Shown one piece after another: positions 35,961 through 46,764 of a DNA stretch of 64,000 nucleotides; the stretch's first letter is position 1; every line of letters starts with the position of its first letter. Source of the stretch: Aliishimia ponticola (GTDB lineage: Bacteria > Pseudomonadota > Alphaproteobacteria > Rhodobacterales > Rhodobacteraceae); the NCBI RefSeq assembly GCF_004803475.1, contig NZ_SRKY01000004.1, forward strand, positions 186,001-250,000, given 5' to 3'. The notes beneath the pieces are model-generated. The model searched no databases. It had not been told where the DNA came from and saw nothing but the letters and a program-made list of their open reading frames with translations. The position numbers and the translations under genes were made by a program.

Positions 35961-37292
35961 TTAGCGCACCGCCCCTGTCAAAGTCTGGTGAATGTCTTCT
36001 GCGGCGTCGCGCCCTTCGGCCACCGCTGTCACGGTCAGGTCATCGCCGCCGCTGGCACAATCGCCCCCGGCCCAAACCCCGTCGACAGAGGTCCGTCCGG
36101 CGTCCGTCACCTTGATCTTGCGCCCGTCAAGCTCTGGCAGGCCGTCGGCATCCAGTGTCTGCCCAATCGCGCGGAAAACCTGATCGGCCGGCAGGCGGAG
36201 CGTTTCGCCCGTGGGCGTCATGTCGGCGGAGACATAGTCGAACTCGATCTCGCGCACAGCACCGTTGCCATGCACGGCTTTGGGAACTGCGTTGAAGACG
36301 ATCCGCACGCCTTTCGATGCTGCCAAATCTTGTTCGAATTCAGAGGCGGGCATCCGGTCCTTGCCGCGCCGATAAGCGATTGTGACGTTGAGCGCGCCCA
36401 GCAGCTTGGCCTGAACGGCAGCGTCCACCGCCGTCATGCCGCCACCGATCACCACAACATCGCGCCCGACCGGCAGTTCGGTCAGATCGCCTGCCTGGCG
36501 CAGATCCGCGATGAAATCGACCGCGTCGCGCACGCCGCTTTTGTCATCCCCGTCGATCCCAAGTGCGTTCACACCGCCCAGACCGATGCCAAGAAAGACC
36601 GCGTCGAATTCCGACTTCAATGCCTCCAGCGACAGGTCTGCGCCAAAGCGCTTGCCGTACTGCATCTCGATGCCGCCGATCTTGAGAAGCCATTCGACCT
36701 CTGCCTGCGCGAACCCATCGACGCTTTTATACGCTGCGATGCCATATTCATTCAGGCCGCCGGGTTTGCTGCGCGCGTCAAAGACAACCACGTCATGTCC
36801 GTGCATGGCGAGGCGATGCGCGCAGGCAAGCCCGGCAGGCCCGGCGCCCACCACGGCGACGGTTTTTCCTGTGCTGGCGGCCCGTTCGAACGGGTGGACA
36901 CCCTGCCGTTGCAGCGTGTCTGTCGCATAGCGTTGCAATTGCCCGATCTCGACCGGCTTGCCTTCGGCGACTTCGCGCACGCAAACCTCTTCGCACAGTG
37001 TTTCCGTGGGGCAGACCCGGGCGCACATGCCGCCCAGAATGTTCTGACCAAGAATGGTCCGCGCTGCGGCTTCCGGTGTGCCTGTGGAAATCTGGCGAAT
37101 GAACAGTGGAATATCGATATCCGTGGGGCACGCCGTCATGCACGGGGCGTCATGGCAGAAATAGCAGCGGTCGGCGGCTACCAGTGCCTCGTGATCGTCC
37201 AGTGGCGGATGCAGATCGGCAAATCCGTCGCTGAGTGCTTCGGCCGTTTGACGGCCAGCAACCACGCCCGGCGTGAAAGGCGAGTGTCCCAT
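35961..37292 (-). CDS. preT: NAD-dependent dihydropyrimidine dehydrogenase subunit PreT
   Basis: 443-residue flavoprotein that takes electrons from NAD(P)H and passes them to PreA. Two 4Fe-4S clusters are indicated by cysteines 43/46/51/55 and 90/94/100/104, followed by the FAD motif GAGPAG at 149-154 and a second nucleotide-binding GGGMTAVDAAV. The layout equals the GltD-like half of mammalian DPYD. I chose the ATG at 37292; an upstream frame adds 15 residues over the operator region. A RutR-like box lies 57-72 bases upstream. Confidence 0.95.
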   Translation of the reverse strand: MGHSPFTPGVVAGRQTAEALSDGFADLHPPLDDHEALVAADRCYFCHDAPCMTACPTDIDIPLFIRQISTGTPEAAARTILGQNILGGMCARVCPTETLCEEVCVREVAEGKPVEIGQLQRYATDTLQRQGVHPFERAASTGKTVAVVGAGPAGLACAHRLAMHGHDVVVFDARSKPGGLNEYGIAAYKSVDGFAQAEVEWLLKIGGIEMQYGKRFGADLSLEALKSEFDAVFLGIGLGGVNALGIDGDDKSGVRDAVDFIADLRQAGDLTELPVGRDVVVIGGGMTAVDAAVQAKLLGALNVTIAYRRGKDRMPASEFEQDLAASKGVRIVFNAVPKAVHGNGAVREIEFDYVSADMTPTGETLRLPADQVFRAIGQTLDADGLPELDGRKIKVTDAGRTSVDGVWAGGDCASGGDDLTVTAVAEGRDAAEDIHQTLTGAVR

Positions 37293-37348
37293 TTCGGTAT
37301 CCCTGTTGGTCTTGTTTTCTTTCAAAAACCGTCTCACAGGTCGATTTT

Positions 37349-37364
37349 TTTATCAACTGGTAAA
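37349..37364. promoter_or_regulatory. RutR-like operator upstream of preT-preA
   Basis: TTTATCA-AC-TGGTAAA matches the site at 33359-33374 in 13 of 14 arm positions (one C-to-T in the left arm). The shared layout links the dehydrogenase operon to the hydrolase/transporter operon under the same regulator. Confidence 0.75.
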
Positions 37365-37436
37365 AAACCGGGCCACTGATCCGGGCAGATCATGTGCCTG
37401 TTTTCTAGGCATTTCCGCTTTTGGGTGGCGGCGTGG

Positions 37437-38069
37437 TTAGTCGCGCACCCGCTCTGCAAGCTCCAACACCAGCGGGCCGAATCCCTCGACAATGGCCGCA
37501 ACGCCTTGTGCATTGGGGTGGAGCCCATCTGGCTGGACATAGTCTGCAAGCGCCGCAGGATCGCGGCTGGGCAAGCCTGCGAAAAAGCTGTCGAGGTAGA
37601 GTGTCCCATAGCTGTCGGCCAGTTCGGGATAGAGCGTGTCGAACGCCTGCTTGTAGTCCGGCCCGTAATTGCCTGGTGCCTGCATCCCAACCAAAAGAAC
37701 GTCCACATCCGCCTGCGCAGCAGCAGACAGGATGCCGTCAATGTTCTGCCGCGCAACTTCCGGTGCGATCCCGCGCAGCAGATCGTTTCCGCCCAGCGCG
37801 ACGATCATGCCGTCGACCTCTGGTGTGAGGGTCCAGGCCACGCGCGACAAACCGCCCGCTGTCGTATCACCCGAAACCCCGGCATTGATCAGCGTCACAT
37901 CCGCGCCTTGCGCATCGAGCCAGCGTTGCAGCTGCGGCACGAAACCCTGCTCTTGCGGGAGGCCATAGCCTTGGGTCAGGCTGTCACCAAGTGCCGCAAT
38001 CGTGACCTGCTCTGCCCCTGCTGCGCCAGCAATCACCAGTGACATCGCGCAAATTAACTTGTTCATCAT
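37437..38069 (-). CDS. tesA: GDSL-type arylesterase (TesA-like)
   Basis: 210-residue periplasmic SGNH hydrolase: a short signal peptide ending AGA-A near residue 19, then ALGDSLTQGYG with the catalytic serine (Ser30), GGNDLLRG and the C-terminal DGLHPN with the Asp-His pair. This is the multifunctional thioesterase I/protease I/lysophospholipase L1 family. Divergent from ybbA and ybbP, the same arrangement as in E. coli. GGAGG precedes the start. Confidence 0.92.
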   Translation of the reverse strand: MMNKLICAMSLVIAGAAGAEQVTIAALGDSLTQGYGLPQEQGFVPQLQRWLDAQGADVTLINAGVSGDTTAGGLSRVAWTLTPEVDGMIVALGGNDLLRGIAPEVARQNIDGILSAAAQADVDVLLVGMQAPGNYGPDYKQAFDTLYPELADSYGTLYLDSFFAGLPSRDPAALADYVQPDGLHPNAQGVAAIVEGFGPLVLELAERVRD

Positions 38070-38111
38070 AATCCCGCCTCCATATCGGAGCGTATAACCG
38101 AAAAGGCCGCC

Positions 38112-38804
38112 ATGATGTCCGACCCCGTGATCCGTTTAGAAGATGTGCAGCTTTCGCTGGATGGCAATGCCGGGCGCGTCGATATTTTGCACGACATTCG
38201 GCTGGATGTGGCTGCGCGCGAAAGTCTGGCGCTGATCGGCCCCTCTGGGTCGGGGAAGTCTTCGCTGCTGATGCTGATGGGCGGCTTGGAACGGGCCACG
38301 GGCGGCAGCGTTCACGCCTTGGGCCAAGACCTGACCACCATGAGCGAGGATCAATTGGCGCGGTTCCGGCGGGAGAACATGGGCATCGTGTTCCAGTCCT
38401 TCCACCTGATCCCCACGATGACCGCGCTTGAAAACGTGGCGACACCGCTGGAATTGGCGGGCGTGCAGGATGCGTTCGATCGGGCAGAGGCGGAATTGGC
38501 CGCCGTCGGTCTGGCCCATCGCAGCGGGCATTACCCCTCGCAGATGTCGGGCGGCGAACAACAGCGGGTCGCCCTTGCCCGCGCCGCCGCGCCGCGCCCG
38601 AAGATTTTGCTTGCAGATGAACCTACGGGGAATTTGGACGGGGCGAATGGTCAGGCAATCATGGATATGCTGTTCGGTCTGCGCGACAGGCATGGTGCGA
38701 CGCTGGTTCTGGTAACCCATGCGTCCGAACTGGCCAGCCGATGTGACCGGGTCATTCGCCTGCGCGACGGGCGTATCGATAGCTTGGCCGAGGCTGCGGA
38801 ATGA
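38112..38804 (+). CDS. ybbA: ABC exporter ATP-binding protein, YbbA-like
   Basis: 230-residue LolD/MacB-type ATPase. Walker A GPSGSGKSS at 43-51, signature MSGGEQQRVALARA and Walker B ILLADEPTGNLDG are intact. It overlaps the following permease gene by ATGA. The pair next to tesA corresponds to E. coli YbbA/YbbP, proposed to move lipids or hydrophobic molecules across the envelope; the actual substrate is unknown. Confidence 0.93.
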   Translation: MMSDPVIRLEDVQLSLDGNAGRVDILHDIRLDVAARESLALIGPSGSGKSSLLMLMGGLERATGGSVHALGQDLTTMSEDQLARFRRENMGIVFQSFHLIPTMTALENVATPLELAGVQDAFDRAEAELAAVGLAHRSGHYPSQMSGGEQQRVALARAAAPRPKILLADEPTGNLDGANGQAIMDMLFGLRDRHGATLVLVTHASELASRCDRVIRLRDGRIDSLAEAAE

Positions 38805-41317
38805 GCCTCGCCCTGTCTGCACGGCTTGCCGCCCGCGAATTGCGCGGTGGTTTGCGCGGCTTCCGCATCTTTCTTGCCTGTCTTGCCCTTGGGGTGGCCG
38901 CCATCGCGGCGGTCGGGTCCGTGCGGGCCTCGATCGAGGCCGGGTTGGCCCGAGAGGGCGCGGCCCTGCTGGGCGGCGATGCCGAGATGGAGTTTACCTA
39001 TCGCTTTGCCGACGCGCTGGAACGGGACTGGATGGAAGCGAATGCAGACCGCGTGTCGCAGATCATCGACTTCCGGTCCATGGCAGTGGTGCCGCAGGAT
39101 AACGGTGCCGAACGGGGTCTGACCCAGGTAAAGGCGGTGGATGACGCCTATCCGCTGATCGGCACTGTCGGGCTAGATCCCGCTATTGCATTGGACGAGG
39201 CCATTGCCGGCAACGGCGCGGTGATGGAGCGGGTGTTGATGGATCGTCTGGGCCTCGCCATCGGGGACAGTTTTCGCCTTGGTGACAACGACTTCACCCT
39301 GCGCGCGGTTCTGACCGATGAACCCGATGGTGCGGCGGGCGGTTTCGGGCTGGGACCCCGGATCATCGTCCGGATCGACGCGCTGGATAGATCGGGCCTG
39401 ATCGGCACGGGCACGATGTTCAACACCAAGTACCGTCTGGATCTGGGGCGGGACACCGAATTGGCCAGTGTGGCCGATGATGCGAAGAACCGATTCTCCG
39501 ATAGTGGGATGCGATGGACCGATGCCCGCAACGGCGCGCCGGGGGTGGCGGAATTCGTCGACCGGCTGGGCGCGTTTCTGATCCTTGTCGGGCTGTCCGG
39601 GCTGGCGGTGGGCGGTGTTGGCGTTTCGGCTGCGGTGCGTGCCTACATCACCAGCAAGACGTCGGTCATCGCGACGCTGCGCACATTGGGCGCGGAACGG
39701 CGCACGGTGTTTCAGACGTATTTCCTTCAGATCGGCGCATTATCGATTGTTGGCATCAGCATTGGTCTGACCTTGGGGGCAATCGCACCGCTGGCGCTGG
39801 CCCCGCTGATCGAAGACCGTTTGCCGATCCCGGCGGCCTTTTCCATCTATCCGGCGCCTTTGTTGGAGGCCGCGATATACGGGATTCTCACCGCCTTTCT
39901 GTTCACGCTATGGCCGTTGGCCCGCACCGAAGACGTGCGCGCCGCGACCCTGTTCCGCGATGCGCTGAGCCGGACACGCTGGTTCCCCGCGCCGCGCTAT
40001 GTCGCGGCATCAGGGGTGGCGCTCGCCCTGCTGATCGGGCTGGCGGCGTGGTTTTCCGGCACCTGGCGACTGACCCTCTGGACGGCTGGCGGGATCGCCG
40101 GGGCATTGATCCTGCTGGTGCTGGCGGCGCTTGGTATCCGCGCGCTGTCGCGGAGAATCGCGCCCCGCATGCGCGGACGCCCGATCTGGCGATGGGCGCT
40201 CTCCGCCATTGCCGGGCCGCGCGAAGGGGCCGCCTCCGTCGTTTTGTCGCTGGGGCTGGGCCTGTCGGTTCTGGCGGCAGTCGGCCAGATCGACGGCAAC
40301 TTGCGGCAGGCGATCTCCGGCAATCTGCCCGACGTCGCGCCGTCGTATTTCTTCGTAGATATACAGAAAGACCAGATGCCCGGCTATCTTGCGCGGCTTC
40401 AGGATGATCCAGCGGTGAGCCGGACCGACAGCGCGCCCATGCTGCGTGGCATCATCACACGGATCAACGACATCCCGGCGCAAGAATTCGCCCCCGGGCA
40501 TTGGGTGCTGGAAGGCGACCGCGGTGTGACCTATGCGGCCAAAACGCCGGACGATACCCGCCTTGTCGCTGGGACATGGTGGCCCGAAGATTACTCCGGG
40601 CCGCCGCTGATTTCTTTCGCGGCTGAAGAAGCGGTGGAAATGGGCCTGTCTTTGGGCGACACGCTGACCATCAACGTGTTGGGCCGCGATATCACAGGCA
40701 CCATCGCCAGCTTCCGCGAGGTCGATTTTTCGACCGCCGGAATCGGCTTCATCCTGACGATGAACCCGAGTGCCCTCGCAGGTGCGCCGCATAGCTATAT
40801 CTCCACCGTTTATGCAAAGCCGGAGGCAGAGGCGCAGATCCTGCGCGATTTGGCAGGCGCGTTTCCGAATATCACCGCGATCCGCGTAAGAGACGCCATT
40901 GACCGTGTGGCAGAAGTTCTGTCCGGACTGGCGGCGGCGACGTCCTACGGTGCGGCGGCGACGTTGCTGACCGGCTTCCTTGTTCTGATCGGCGCGGCGG
41001 CGGCAAGCACGGGCGCGCGAACCTATGAGGCCGCCATTCTCAAGACCCTCGGGGCGACACGTGCGCGTATTCTCGCCAGCTTCGCGCTCCGCTCTGCGCT
41101 GCTTGGGGCCTGCGCCGGGCTGGTCGCACTGGGGGCCGGTCTTGCTGGTGGCTGGGCCGTCAGTCACTATGTTCTCGACACGGGTTTCACGGTGATCTGG
41201 GGCAACGCCCTTGCGATCATCGCAGGCGGCGTGCTGGCGACACTGCTGGCGGGGTTGCTTTTCGCGTGGCGTCCACTGGCCGCACGCCCGGCGCGGGTGC
41301 TGCGCGCACGCGAATGA
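38801..41317 (+). CDS. ybbP: ABC exporter permease, YbbP-like (FtsX/MacB superfamily)
   Basis: 838-residue permease with ten or so membrane segments: an N-terminal anchor (FRIFLACLALGVAAIAAVGS), large periplasmic MacB-type domains, and two FtsX-type four-helix cores (about 265-400 and 740-835). The duplication of the core is characteristic of YbbP. The start overlaps ybbA, giving a two-gene operon divergent from tesA. Confidence 0.93.
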   Translation: MSLALSARLAARELRGGLRGFRIFLACLALGVAAIAAVGSVRASIEAGLAREGAALLGGDAEMEFTYRFADALERDWMEANADRVSQIIDFRSMAVVPQDNGAERGLTQVKAVDDAYPLIGTVGLDPAIALDEAIAGNGAVMERVLMDRLGLAIGDSFRLGDNDFTLRAVLTDEPDGAAGGFGLGPRIIVRIDALDRSGLIGTGTMFNTKYRLDLGRDTELASVADDAKNRFSDSGMRWTDARNGAPGVAEFVDRLGAFLILVGLSGLAVGGVGVSAAVRAYITSKTSVIATLRTLGAERRTVFQTYFLQIGALSIVGISIGLTLGAIAPLALAPLIEDRLPIPAAFSIYPAPLLEAAIYGILTAFLFTLWPLARTEDVRAATLFRDALSRTRWFPAPRYVAASGVALALLIGLAAWFSGTWRLTLWTAGGIAGALILLVLAALGIRALSRRIAPRMRGRPIWRWALSAIAGPREGAASVVLSLGLGLSVLAAVGQIDGNLRQAISGNLPDVAPSYFFVDIQKDQMPGYLARLQDDPAVSRTDSAPMLRGIITRINDIPAQEFAPGHWVLEGDRGVTYAAKTPDDTRLVAGTWWPEDYSGPPLISFAAEEAVEMGLSLGDTLTINVLGRDITGTIASFREVDFSTAGIGFILTMNPSALAGAPHSYISTVYAKPEAEAQILRDLAGAFPNITAIRVRDAIDRVAEVLSGLAAATSYGAAATLLTGFLVLIGAAAASTGARTYEAAILKTLGATRARILASFALRSALLGACAGLVALGAGLAGGWAVSHYVLDTGFTVIWGNALAIIAGGVLATLLAGLLFAWRPLAARPARVLRARE

Positions 41318-41379
41318 GACTTTGAACCGCCGCGCCGCCGCGTTAAACCCCCGGCAACCCCGCGATTCCGAGGATCTTG

Positions 41380-42252
41380 ATGACCGACCAACTGCCCCTG
41401 CCCGTCACCGCCCCCTTCACGAAAGCACAACGCGCGACCGTTCTGAACCTTGTGCGCCGCGCCGCCCGCACGGAAATCATGCCGAGGTTTCGCGCGCTTG
41501 ACGCAGGCCAGATCAGCCAGAAATCCAGCGTGACCGACCTTGTGACAGAGGCCGACACCTCTGCCGAGGCATTGATCGCACGCGGGTTGCAGATTGCGTT
41601 CCCCAGCGCGGTGATCGTGGGCGAAGAGATGTCGGAGACCCACACCGACTACCGCGAAAAACTGGAGCAGGCAGAGCTTGGCTTTTTGATCGACCCAATC
41701 GATGGCACGTGGAACTTCGCCCATGGTCTGCCGCTGTTTGGCACGATGATTGCCGTGTGCCGCTTTGGCCGGCCGGTATTTGGTTTGATCTTCGATCCCA
41801 TCGGCAATGACGCGATCTGGGCGGATATCGATACGCCCAGCACATGGACGGGTGTGTCCGGGCGCAGCCGCCGCGTCACGACCCGTGCGCGCGCAAATCT
41901 TGCGCAGATGACCGGCATCATCGAGCCGAACTTCATGCCGCTGCCGCATCGCCGCGCAGCGATGGAGGCATGTTTCGATCTCGCCCATGCGTGGACGCTG
42001 CGCTGTTCAGCGCATCACTACCGGCTGTTGGCCGAAGGCGCGGTTGACTTCGTGATGGCGTCAAAGCTGGCACCATGGGACCACGCGGCGGGCGTAATGC
42101 TGTGCCAACAGGCGGGCGGTTATTCTGCGATGCTGGACGGCACGGCCTATACGACCTCCATCACATCGGGCTACTTGCTTAGCGCTGCGGACGAGGCGAC
42201 GTGGAAACGCCTCGCCGCACATTTCAGCGCCTTGCTTGAACCGGCGGAATAA
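41380..42252 (+). CDS. Inositol monophosphatase family enzyme (possible histidinol-phosphatase)
   Basis: 290-residue Mg-dependent phosphatase. Metal-binding motifs are visible: GEE at 81-83, DPIDGT at 105-110 and WDHAAGVMLCQQAGG near the C-terminus. Candidates are myo-inositol phosphatase, NADP phosphatase and the HisN histidinol-phosphatase found in alphaproteobacteria; sequence alone does not decide. I chose the ATG at 41380, which has AGGA upstream, over the TTG one codon before. Convergent with gcvP. Confidence 0.87.
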   Translation: MTDQLPLPVTAPFTKAQRATVLNLVRRAARTEIMPRFRALDAGQISQKSSVTDLVTEADTSAEALIARGLQIAFPSAVIVGEEMSETHTDYREKLEQAELGFLIDPIDGTWNFAHGLPLFGTMIAVCRFGRPVFGLIFDPIGNDAIWADIDTPSTWTGVSGRSRRVTTRARANLAQMTGIIEPNFMPLPHRRAAMEACFDLAHAWTLRCSAHHYRLLAEGAVDFVMASKLAPWDHAAGVMLCQQAGGYSAMLDGTAYTTSITSGYLLSAADEATWKRLAAHFSALLEPAE

Positions 42253-42267
42253 GCGGAACGCGGCGGA

Positions 42268-45117
42268 TCACTCCGCCGCTTCGGCATAATCCTCCATCGG
42301 CGGGCAGATGCAGACCAGATTACGGTCGCCATGCACGTTGTCGACACGGTTGACCGGCGGCCAGTATTTATCCACGCGGAAGGCACCGGGCGGGAAGCAG
42401 GCCTGCTCCCGGCTGTAGGGGCGGTCCCATTCGCGCACGAGGTCTTCCATCGTGTGCGGTGCCATCTTCAACGGGTTGACGTCGCGCGGCATGCGGCCTT
42501 CTTCGATATCGCGCACTTCTTGCCGGATCGCCAGCATGGCATCGCAGAACCGATCCAGTTCGGCCTTTGTCTCGCTCTCCGTCGGTTCGATCATCAACGT
42601 GCCCGCGACCGGCCAGCTCATGGTCGGGGCGTGAAAGCCACAATCCATCAGACGCTTGGCAATATCTTCCACGGTTACTCCGGCGACGTCATCCAGCGGG
42701 CGCGTATCGATGATACATTCATGCGCAATCCGCCCGTTTCGCCCAGTGAAAAGCACATCATAAGCGCCCTCCAACCGTTTCGCGATGTAATTGGCGTTGA
42801 GGATGGCCACCTTGGTCGCCTGCGTCAGCCCCTCGCCGCCCATCATCAGGCAATACGCCCAGGAGATCGGCAACAAGCTGGGGGAGCCATAGGGCGCGGC
42901 ACTGACCGGGCCTTCTTGCCCCCCTGTATGCGGATGGCCCGGCAGGTGCGGCATCAGGTGCGATTTCACACCAATCGGCCCCATGCCCGGACCACCGCCG
43001 CCATGAGGGATGCAGAACGTCTTGTGCAGGTTGAGGTGGCTGACGTCCCCGCCCAGATCGCCGGGACGGCTGATGCCCACCATCGCGTTCATGTTGGCCC
43101 CGTCGATATAGACCTGCCCGCCATGTTCATGCGTGATCCGGCACACCTCGGTCACGGTTTCCTCGAACACGCCATGGGTGGACGGATAGGTGATCATGCA
43201 GCCCGCCAGCGTGTCGGCATGGGCTTCGGCCTTGGCCTTGAAATCCTCCAGGTCGATATCGCCGTTCTCTGCCGATTTCACCGGCACCACTTTCCAGCCG
43301 ACCATTTGCGCCGACGCCGGATTGGTTCCATGCGCGGACATCGGGATCAGGCAGACATTGCGGTGCCCTTGCCCCTGCGCCTTGTGCCAGGCGGCGATGG
43401 TCAGCAACCCCGCATATTCGCCCTGAGCGCCGGAATTGGGCTGCATGGAGATTTGATCATACCCGGTGATCTGGCACAGTTTGGCACTGAGATCGTCGAT
43501 CATCTCGTGGAAACCGGCGGCCTGATCCGCCGGAATGAACGGATGCGGCAGCGAAAATTCTGGCCAGCTGACCGGCATCATCTCTGCGGCGGAGTTCAGC
43601 TTCATCGTGCAGGAACCAAGCGGGATCATCGCCCGGTCCAGCGCCAGATCACGGTCCGCCAGACGCCGCATATAGCGCATCATCTCTGTTTCGGCCCGGT
43701 TCATGTGGAAAATCGGATGGGTGAGGTAGCTGCTCTCGCGGATCAGCTTTTCCGGCATGTGGTAATGTGGCGTGTAATCCTTGTCCTCGCGGGTAATGCC
43801 AAAGGCGCGCCAGACTGCTTCGGTCGTGGCCGGGCGGGTGCGTTCATCCAGCGAAATCCCAATCCGGTCGGTGCCAACGGCACGCAGGTTGATCCCCTCG
43901 TCCACGGCGGATTTCATCACCGCCGCTTGCAGTGGTCCGACCTCGACCGTGATCGTGTCAAAGAAGGCCGCGGGCTGCACGGCAAAACCGGCTTGTTTCA
44001 GACCTTCGGCCAGACGCGCCGTCTTGCGGTGGATACGCTGCGCCACGGCCTTGAGCCCATCAGGTCCGTGGAAGACGGCATAGAACCCTGCCATCACCGC
44101 CAGCAGCGCTTGCGCGGTACACACATTGGAAGTCGCTTTCTCGCGCCGGATATGCTGTTCGCGCGTTTGCAGCGACAGACGATATGCCTTGTTCCCGTGG
44201 CTGTCCACGGAGACGCCAACAATACGCCCTGGCATGGAACGCTTATAGGCGTCGCGGCAGGCCATATAGGCGGCGTGGGGTCCGCCGAACCCGACCGGCA
44301 CACCAAAGCGTTGGGTCGACCCCACCGCGATATCCGCGCCCATCGCGCCCGGCTCTTTCAGAAGGGTCAGTGACAGCGGGTCTGCACTGACGACGCCGAT
44401 TGCTTTGGCCGCATGAAGCGCTTCGATCTGGGGCGTGAAGTCACGCACATGGCCATATGTGCCGGGATACTGGAAAAGCGCGCCAAAGACGGTCTCTGCA
44501 TCCATGTCCTTGGGATCACCGACGATCACCTCGATCCCGAGAGGCGCGGCCCGGGTCTGCACGACCGCGATGTTTTGCGGATGACAGTCCTGATCCACGA
44601 AGAACGCCTTGGCCTTCGATTTGGCGACACGCTGCGCCATCGTCATCGCTTCGGCGCAGGCCGTGGCCTCATCCAGAAGCGAGGCATTGGCAACATCCAG
44701 CCCGGTCAGGTCGCAAACCATCGTCTGGAAGTTCAACAACGCCTCGAGCCGCCCCTGCGAGATTTCCGGCTGGTACGGGGTATAGGCGGTATACCAAGCA
44801 GGGTTTTCCAGGATGTTGCGCTGGATCGCGGGCGGCGTGACCGTGCCGTAATAGCCCTGACCGATCAACGAGGTCAGCACCTTGTTCTTGCCCGCGACCT
44901 CCCGCATGTGGTGCAGCACTTCGCGTTCCGACATCGCCTTGCCCCAACCAAGCGCGCTGCCCTGGCGAATACCTTCAGGCACGGTCTGGTCGATCAACTC
45001 ATCCAGCGATGCGACCCCAAGGGCCTGCAGCATATCGGACATTTCTGACGGAGATGGCCCGATATGTCGTCTATTGGCGAAGTCGTAAGGCAGGTAGTCG
45101 GTCGGCGTGAAAGTCAT
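42268..45117 (-). CDS. gcvP: Glycine dehydrogenase (decarboxylating), P protein
   Basis: PLP enzyme of the glycine cleavage system; decarboxylates glycine and hands the aminomethyl group to the lipoyl arm of GcvH. 949 residues, the fused single-chain form. The PLP lysine lies in [15 protein letters not shown], with the conserved [17 protein letters not shown] segment. The ATG at 45117 has GGGAG eight bases upstream; a GTG three codons earlier is possible. Third gene of gcvT-gcvH-gcvP behind a glycine riboswitch. The last codons form a GC-rich hairpin shared with the convergent gene's end. Confidence 0.97.
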   Translation of the reverse strand: MTFTPTDYLPYDFANRRHIGPSPSEMSDMLQALGVASLDELIDQTVPEGIRQGSALGWGKAMSEREVLHHMREVAGKNKVLTSLIGQGYYGTVTPPAIQRNILENPAWYTAYTPYQPEISQGRLEALLNFQTMVCDLTGLDVANASLLDEATACAEAMTMAQRVAKSKAKAFFVDQDCHPQNIAVVQTRAAPLGIEVIVGDPKDMDAETVFGALFQYPGTYGHVRDFTPQIEALHAAKAIGVVSADPLSLTLLKEPGAMGADIAVGSTQRFGVPVGFGGPHAAYMACRDAYKRSMPGRIVGVSVDSHGNKAYRLSLQTREQHIRREKATSNVCTAQALLAVMAGFYAVFHGPDGLKAVAQRIHRKTARLAEGLKQAGFAVQPAAFFDTITVEVGPLQAAVMKSAVDEGINLRAVGTDRIGISLDERTRPATTEAVWRAFGITREDKDYTPHYHMPEKLIRESSYLTHPIFHMNRAETEMMRYMRRLADRDLALDRAMIPLGSCTMKLNSAAEMMPVSWPEFSLPHPFIPADQAAGFHEMIDDLSAKLCQITGYDQISMQPNSGAQGEYAGLLTIAAWHKAQGQGHRNVCLIPMSAHGTNPASAQMVGWKVVPVKSAENGDIDLEDFKAKAEAHADTLAGCMITYPSTHGVFEETVTEVCRITHEHGGQVYIDGANMNAMVGISRPGDLGGDVSHLNLHKTFCIPHGGGGPGMGPIGVKSHLMPHLPGHPHTGGQEGPVSAAPYGSPSLLPISWAYCLMMGGEGLTQATKVAILNANYIAKRLEGAYDVLFTGRNGRIAHECIIDTRPLDDVAGVTVEDIAKRLMDCGFHAPTMSWPVAGTLMIEPTESETKAELDRFCDAMLAIRQEVRDIEEGRMPRDVNPLKMAPHTMEDLVREWDRPYSREQACFPPGAFRVDKYWPPVNRVDNVHGDRNLVCICPPMEDYAEAAE

Positions 45118-45164
45118 GCGCTGCACTCCCAGATTACATACGGATGCGAATTGTTTGGCCGAGC

Positions 45165-45524
45165 TTAGCTGATAAAACTCTTATACTCGGCTTCGCTCAT
45201 GAAGCTGTCCAGTTCGGACATATCGGCAGGCTTCATCTTGAAGAACCATGCCTCGCCCTGCGGGTCTTCGTTGATACGGCCCGGCGCGTCGGTCAGCGTG
45301 TCGTTGATCTCTATGATTTCGCCATCCAGCGGGGCGAGGATGTCGGACGCCGCCTTGACGCTTTCGATCACGACGATCTCTTCATCCTTGCTGACTTCGG
45401 TGCCAGCTTCGGGGAGTTCGACGAAAACGATATCGCCCAGTTGCTCTGCCGCGTGCTCGGTGATCCCGACGGTGACCGTATCGCCTTCGACAAGCAACCA
45501 TTCGTGTTCTTCGGTGAATTTCAT
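45165..45524 (-). CDS. gcvH: Glycine cleavage system H protein
   Basis: 119-residue lipoyl carrier shuttling intermediates between GcvP, GcvT and the lipoamide dehydrogenase. The lipoylated lysine is Lys57 in IESVKAAS, and the family opening KFTEEHEWL is at the N-terminus. A longer frame extends back through gcvT in another phase and is rejected. It lies 25 nt after gcvT and 47 nt before gcvP. Confidence 0.97.
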   Translation of the reverse strand: MKFTEEHEWLLVEGDTVTVGITEHAAEQLGDIVFVELPEAGTEVSKDEEIVVIESVKAASDILAPLDGEIIEINDTLTDAPGRINEDPQGEAWFFKMKPADMSELDSFMSEAEYKSFIS

Positions 45525-45549
45525 CTGTAGGACTCTCTGTTGGATTGGA

Positions 45550-46674
45550 TCAGCGTTTGAAGTTTGCGGGAACAAAGGGCAGCGACGCAACCCGCACGGG
45601 CAGGCGTTTGCCCCGGACTTCGCCCCAAAGTTCAGTATCAGGCGCGGACAGGTTCGTCGGCACATACCCCATCGCCACCGGCGCCTGGACTGTCGGGCCA
45701 AACCCACCGGACGTGACGATGCCAACCGGGTCCGTTGCGGTTTCACTGTCGAAAAGCGGAACAGCTTCGCGCATCGGCGCACGTCCTTGCGGCAGCAGGC
45801 CCACTCTTTTGCGGTCACTGCCATGCGCCAGTTGGTCAAGGATCGCCGCCGCGCCGGGGAATCCCCCCGCACGCGCGCCGCCTGTTTTGCGGACGGCTTG
45901 GATGGCCCATGTCAGCTGCGCGTCCACCGGGCTGGTCCCGGCGTCAATGTCATGTCCGTAAAGGCAAAGACCCGCCTCCAAACGCAGGCTGTCGCGCGCA
46001 CCAAGCCCGATGGGCTGGACACGGGGATCTTCCAACAGCGCCCGGCACACACGCTCTGCCTCCGCTTCGGGGATAGAGATTTCAAAACCATCCTCCCCCG
46101 TATAGCCAGAGCGCGAAATCCAAAGCTCCACGCCGTCGACGGTGCAATTGCGCACGTCCATGAATTTCATTGTTGAGATATCGGGCACCTGCGCGGCAAG
46201 CACCGCCTCGGCGGCGGGCCCTTGCACCGCGATGAGGGCACGATCTTCGACCGGCGTGACCGTTAGCGACGGCCCAAGCGCCTGGATCATGCGCGCGATG
46301 TCCTCGGCCTTGCAGGCCGCGTTGACGACGACGAACAACCGTTCACCACGGCGTGCGAACATCAGATCGTCTTCGATCCCGCCCGCGTCATTCGTGAAAA
46401 ACCCATAGCGCTGGCGACCATCCGCCAAACCCAGGACGTTCTGCGGCACCAAGCGTTCGAAACCCAGTGCGACCGCGTCCCAATCCGGACCATCGACCCA
46501 GACTTGGCCCATATGGCTAACGTCGAACAGGCCCGCATCCGCGCGGCAATGCAGGTGTTCCTTCATCACCCCAAGCGGGTATTGCACTGGCATCGAATAG
46601 CCTGCGAAGGGCACCATCTTGGCGCCAAGTTCCAAATGCAGATCATAGAGCGGCGTGACGGCCAGATCGCTCAT
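45550..46674 (-). CDS. gcvT: Aminomethyltransferase, T protein of glycine cleavage
   Basis: 374-residue folate enzyme that releases ammonia and transfers the methylene to tetrahydrofolate. Conserved segments: [33 protein letters not shown] and [17 protein letters not shown]. The ATG at 46674 has GGGGAGA upstream; an in-frame earlier start would run into the riboswitch platform and is rejected. First gene of the glycine-induced operon. Confidence 0.96.
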   Translation of the reverse strand: MSDLAVTPLYDLHLELGAKMVPFAGYSMPVQYPLGVMKEHLHCRADAGLFDVSHMGQVWVDGPDWDAVALGFERLVPQNVLGLADGRQRYGFFTNDAGGIEDDLMFARRGERLFVVVNAACKAEDIARMIQALGPSLTVTPVEDRALIAVQGPAAEAVLAAQVPDISTMKFMDVRNCTVDGVELWISRSGYTGEDGFEISIPEAEAERVCRALLEDPRVQPIGLGARDSLRLEAGLCLYGHDIDAGTSPVDAQLTWAIQAVRKTGGARAGGFPGAAAILDQLAHGSDRKRVGLLPQGRAPMREAVPLFDSETATDPVGIVTSGGFGPTVQAPVAMGYVPTNLSAPDTELWGEVRGKRLPVRVASLPFVPANFKR

Positions 46675-46721
46675 GTGTTCTCCCCTTGTGGCCGTCGGGG
46701 GTGCGATAAGATGCATCCGTC

Positions 46722-46764
46722 GGGCACCATTGCCGCGCGGAAATCGCGCGGTCACTTGGTGCCC
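46722..46764 (-). promoter_or_regulatory. Expression-platform hairpin of the glycine riboswitch
   Basis: Nested stems: GGGCACC with GGTGCCC (outer) and CCGCGCG with CGCGCGG (inner). The outer stem uses the G-rich 3' end of aptamer 2, so glycine binding should compete with it. No T-run follows on the coding strand, so control may be Rho- or translation-linked instead of classical termination. Confidence 0.6.

Noticed and set aside
35766-37379. 537-codon open frame antisense to preT
   Set aside because: PreT has two cysteine cluster motifs and FAD motifs in frame; the antisense frame has none.
37437-41317. Possible antimicrobial exporter (MacB-type) in the tesA-ybbA-ybbP block
   Set aside because: The duplicated FtsX core and the tesA neighbour match YbbA/YbbP; there is no MacA-type adaptor or outer-membrane partner.
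42331-44373. 680-codon open frame antisense to gcvP
   Set aside because: The opposite strand encodes GcvP with full motifs; the antisense product is His/Arg-rich and unlike any family.
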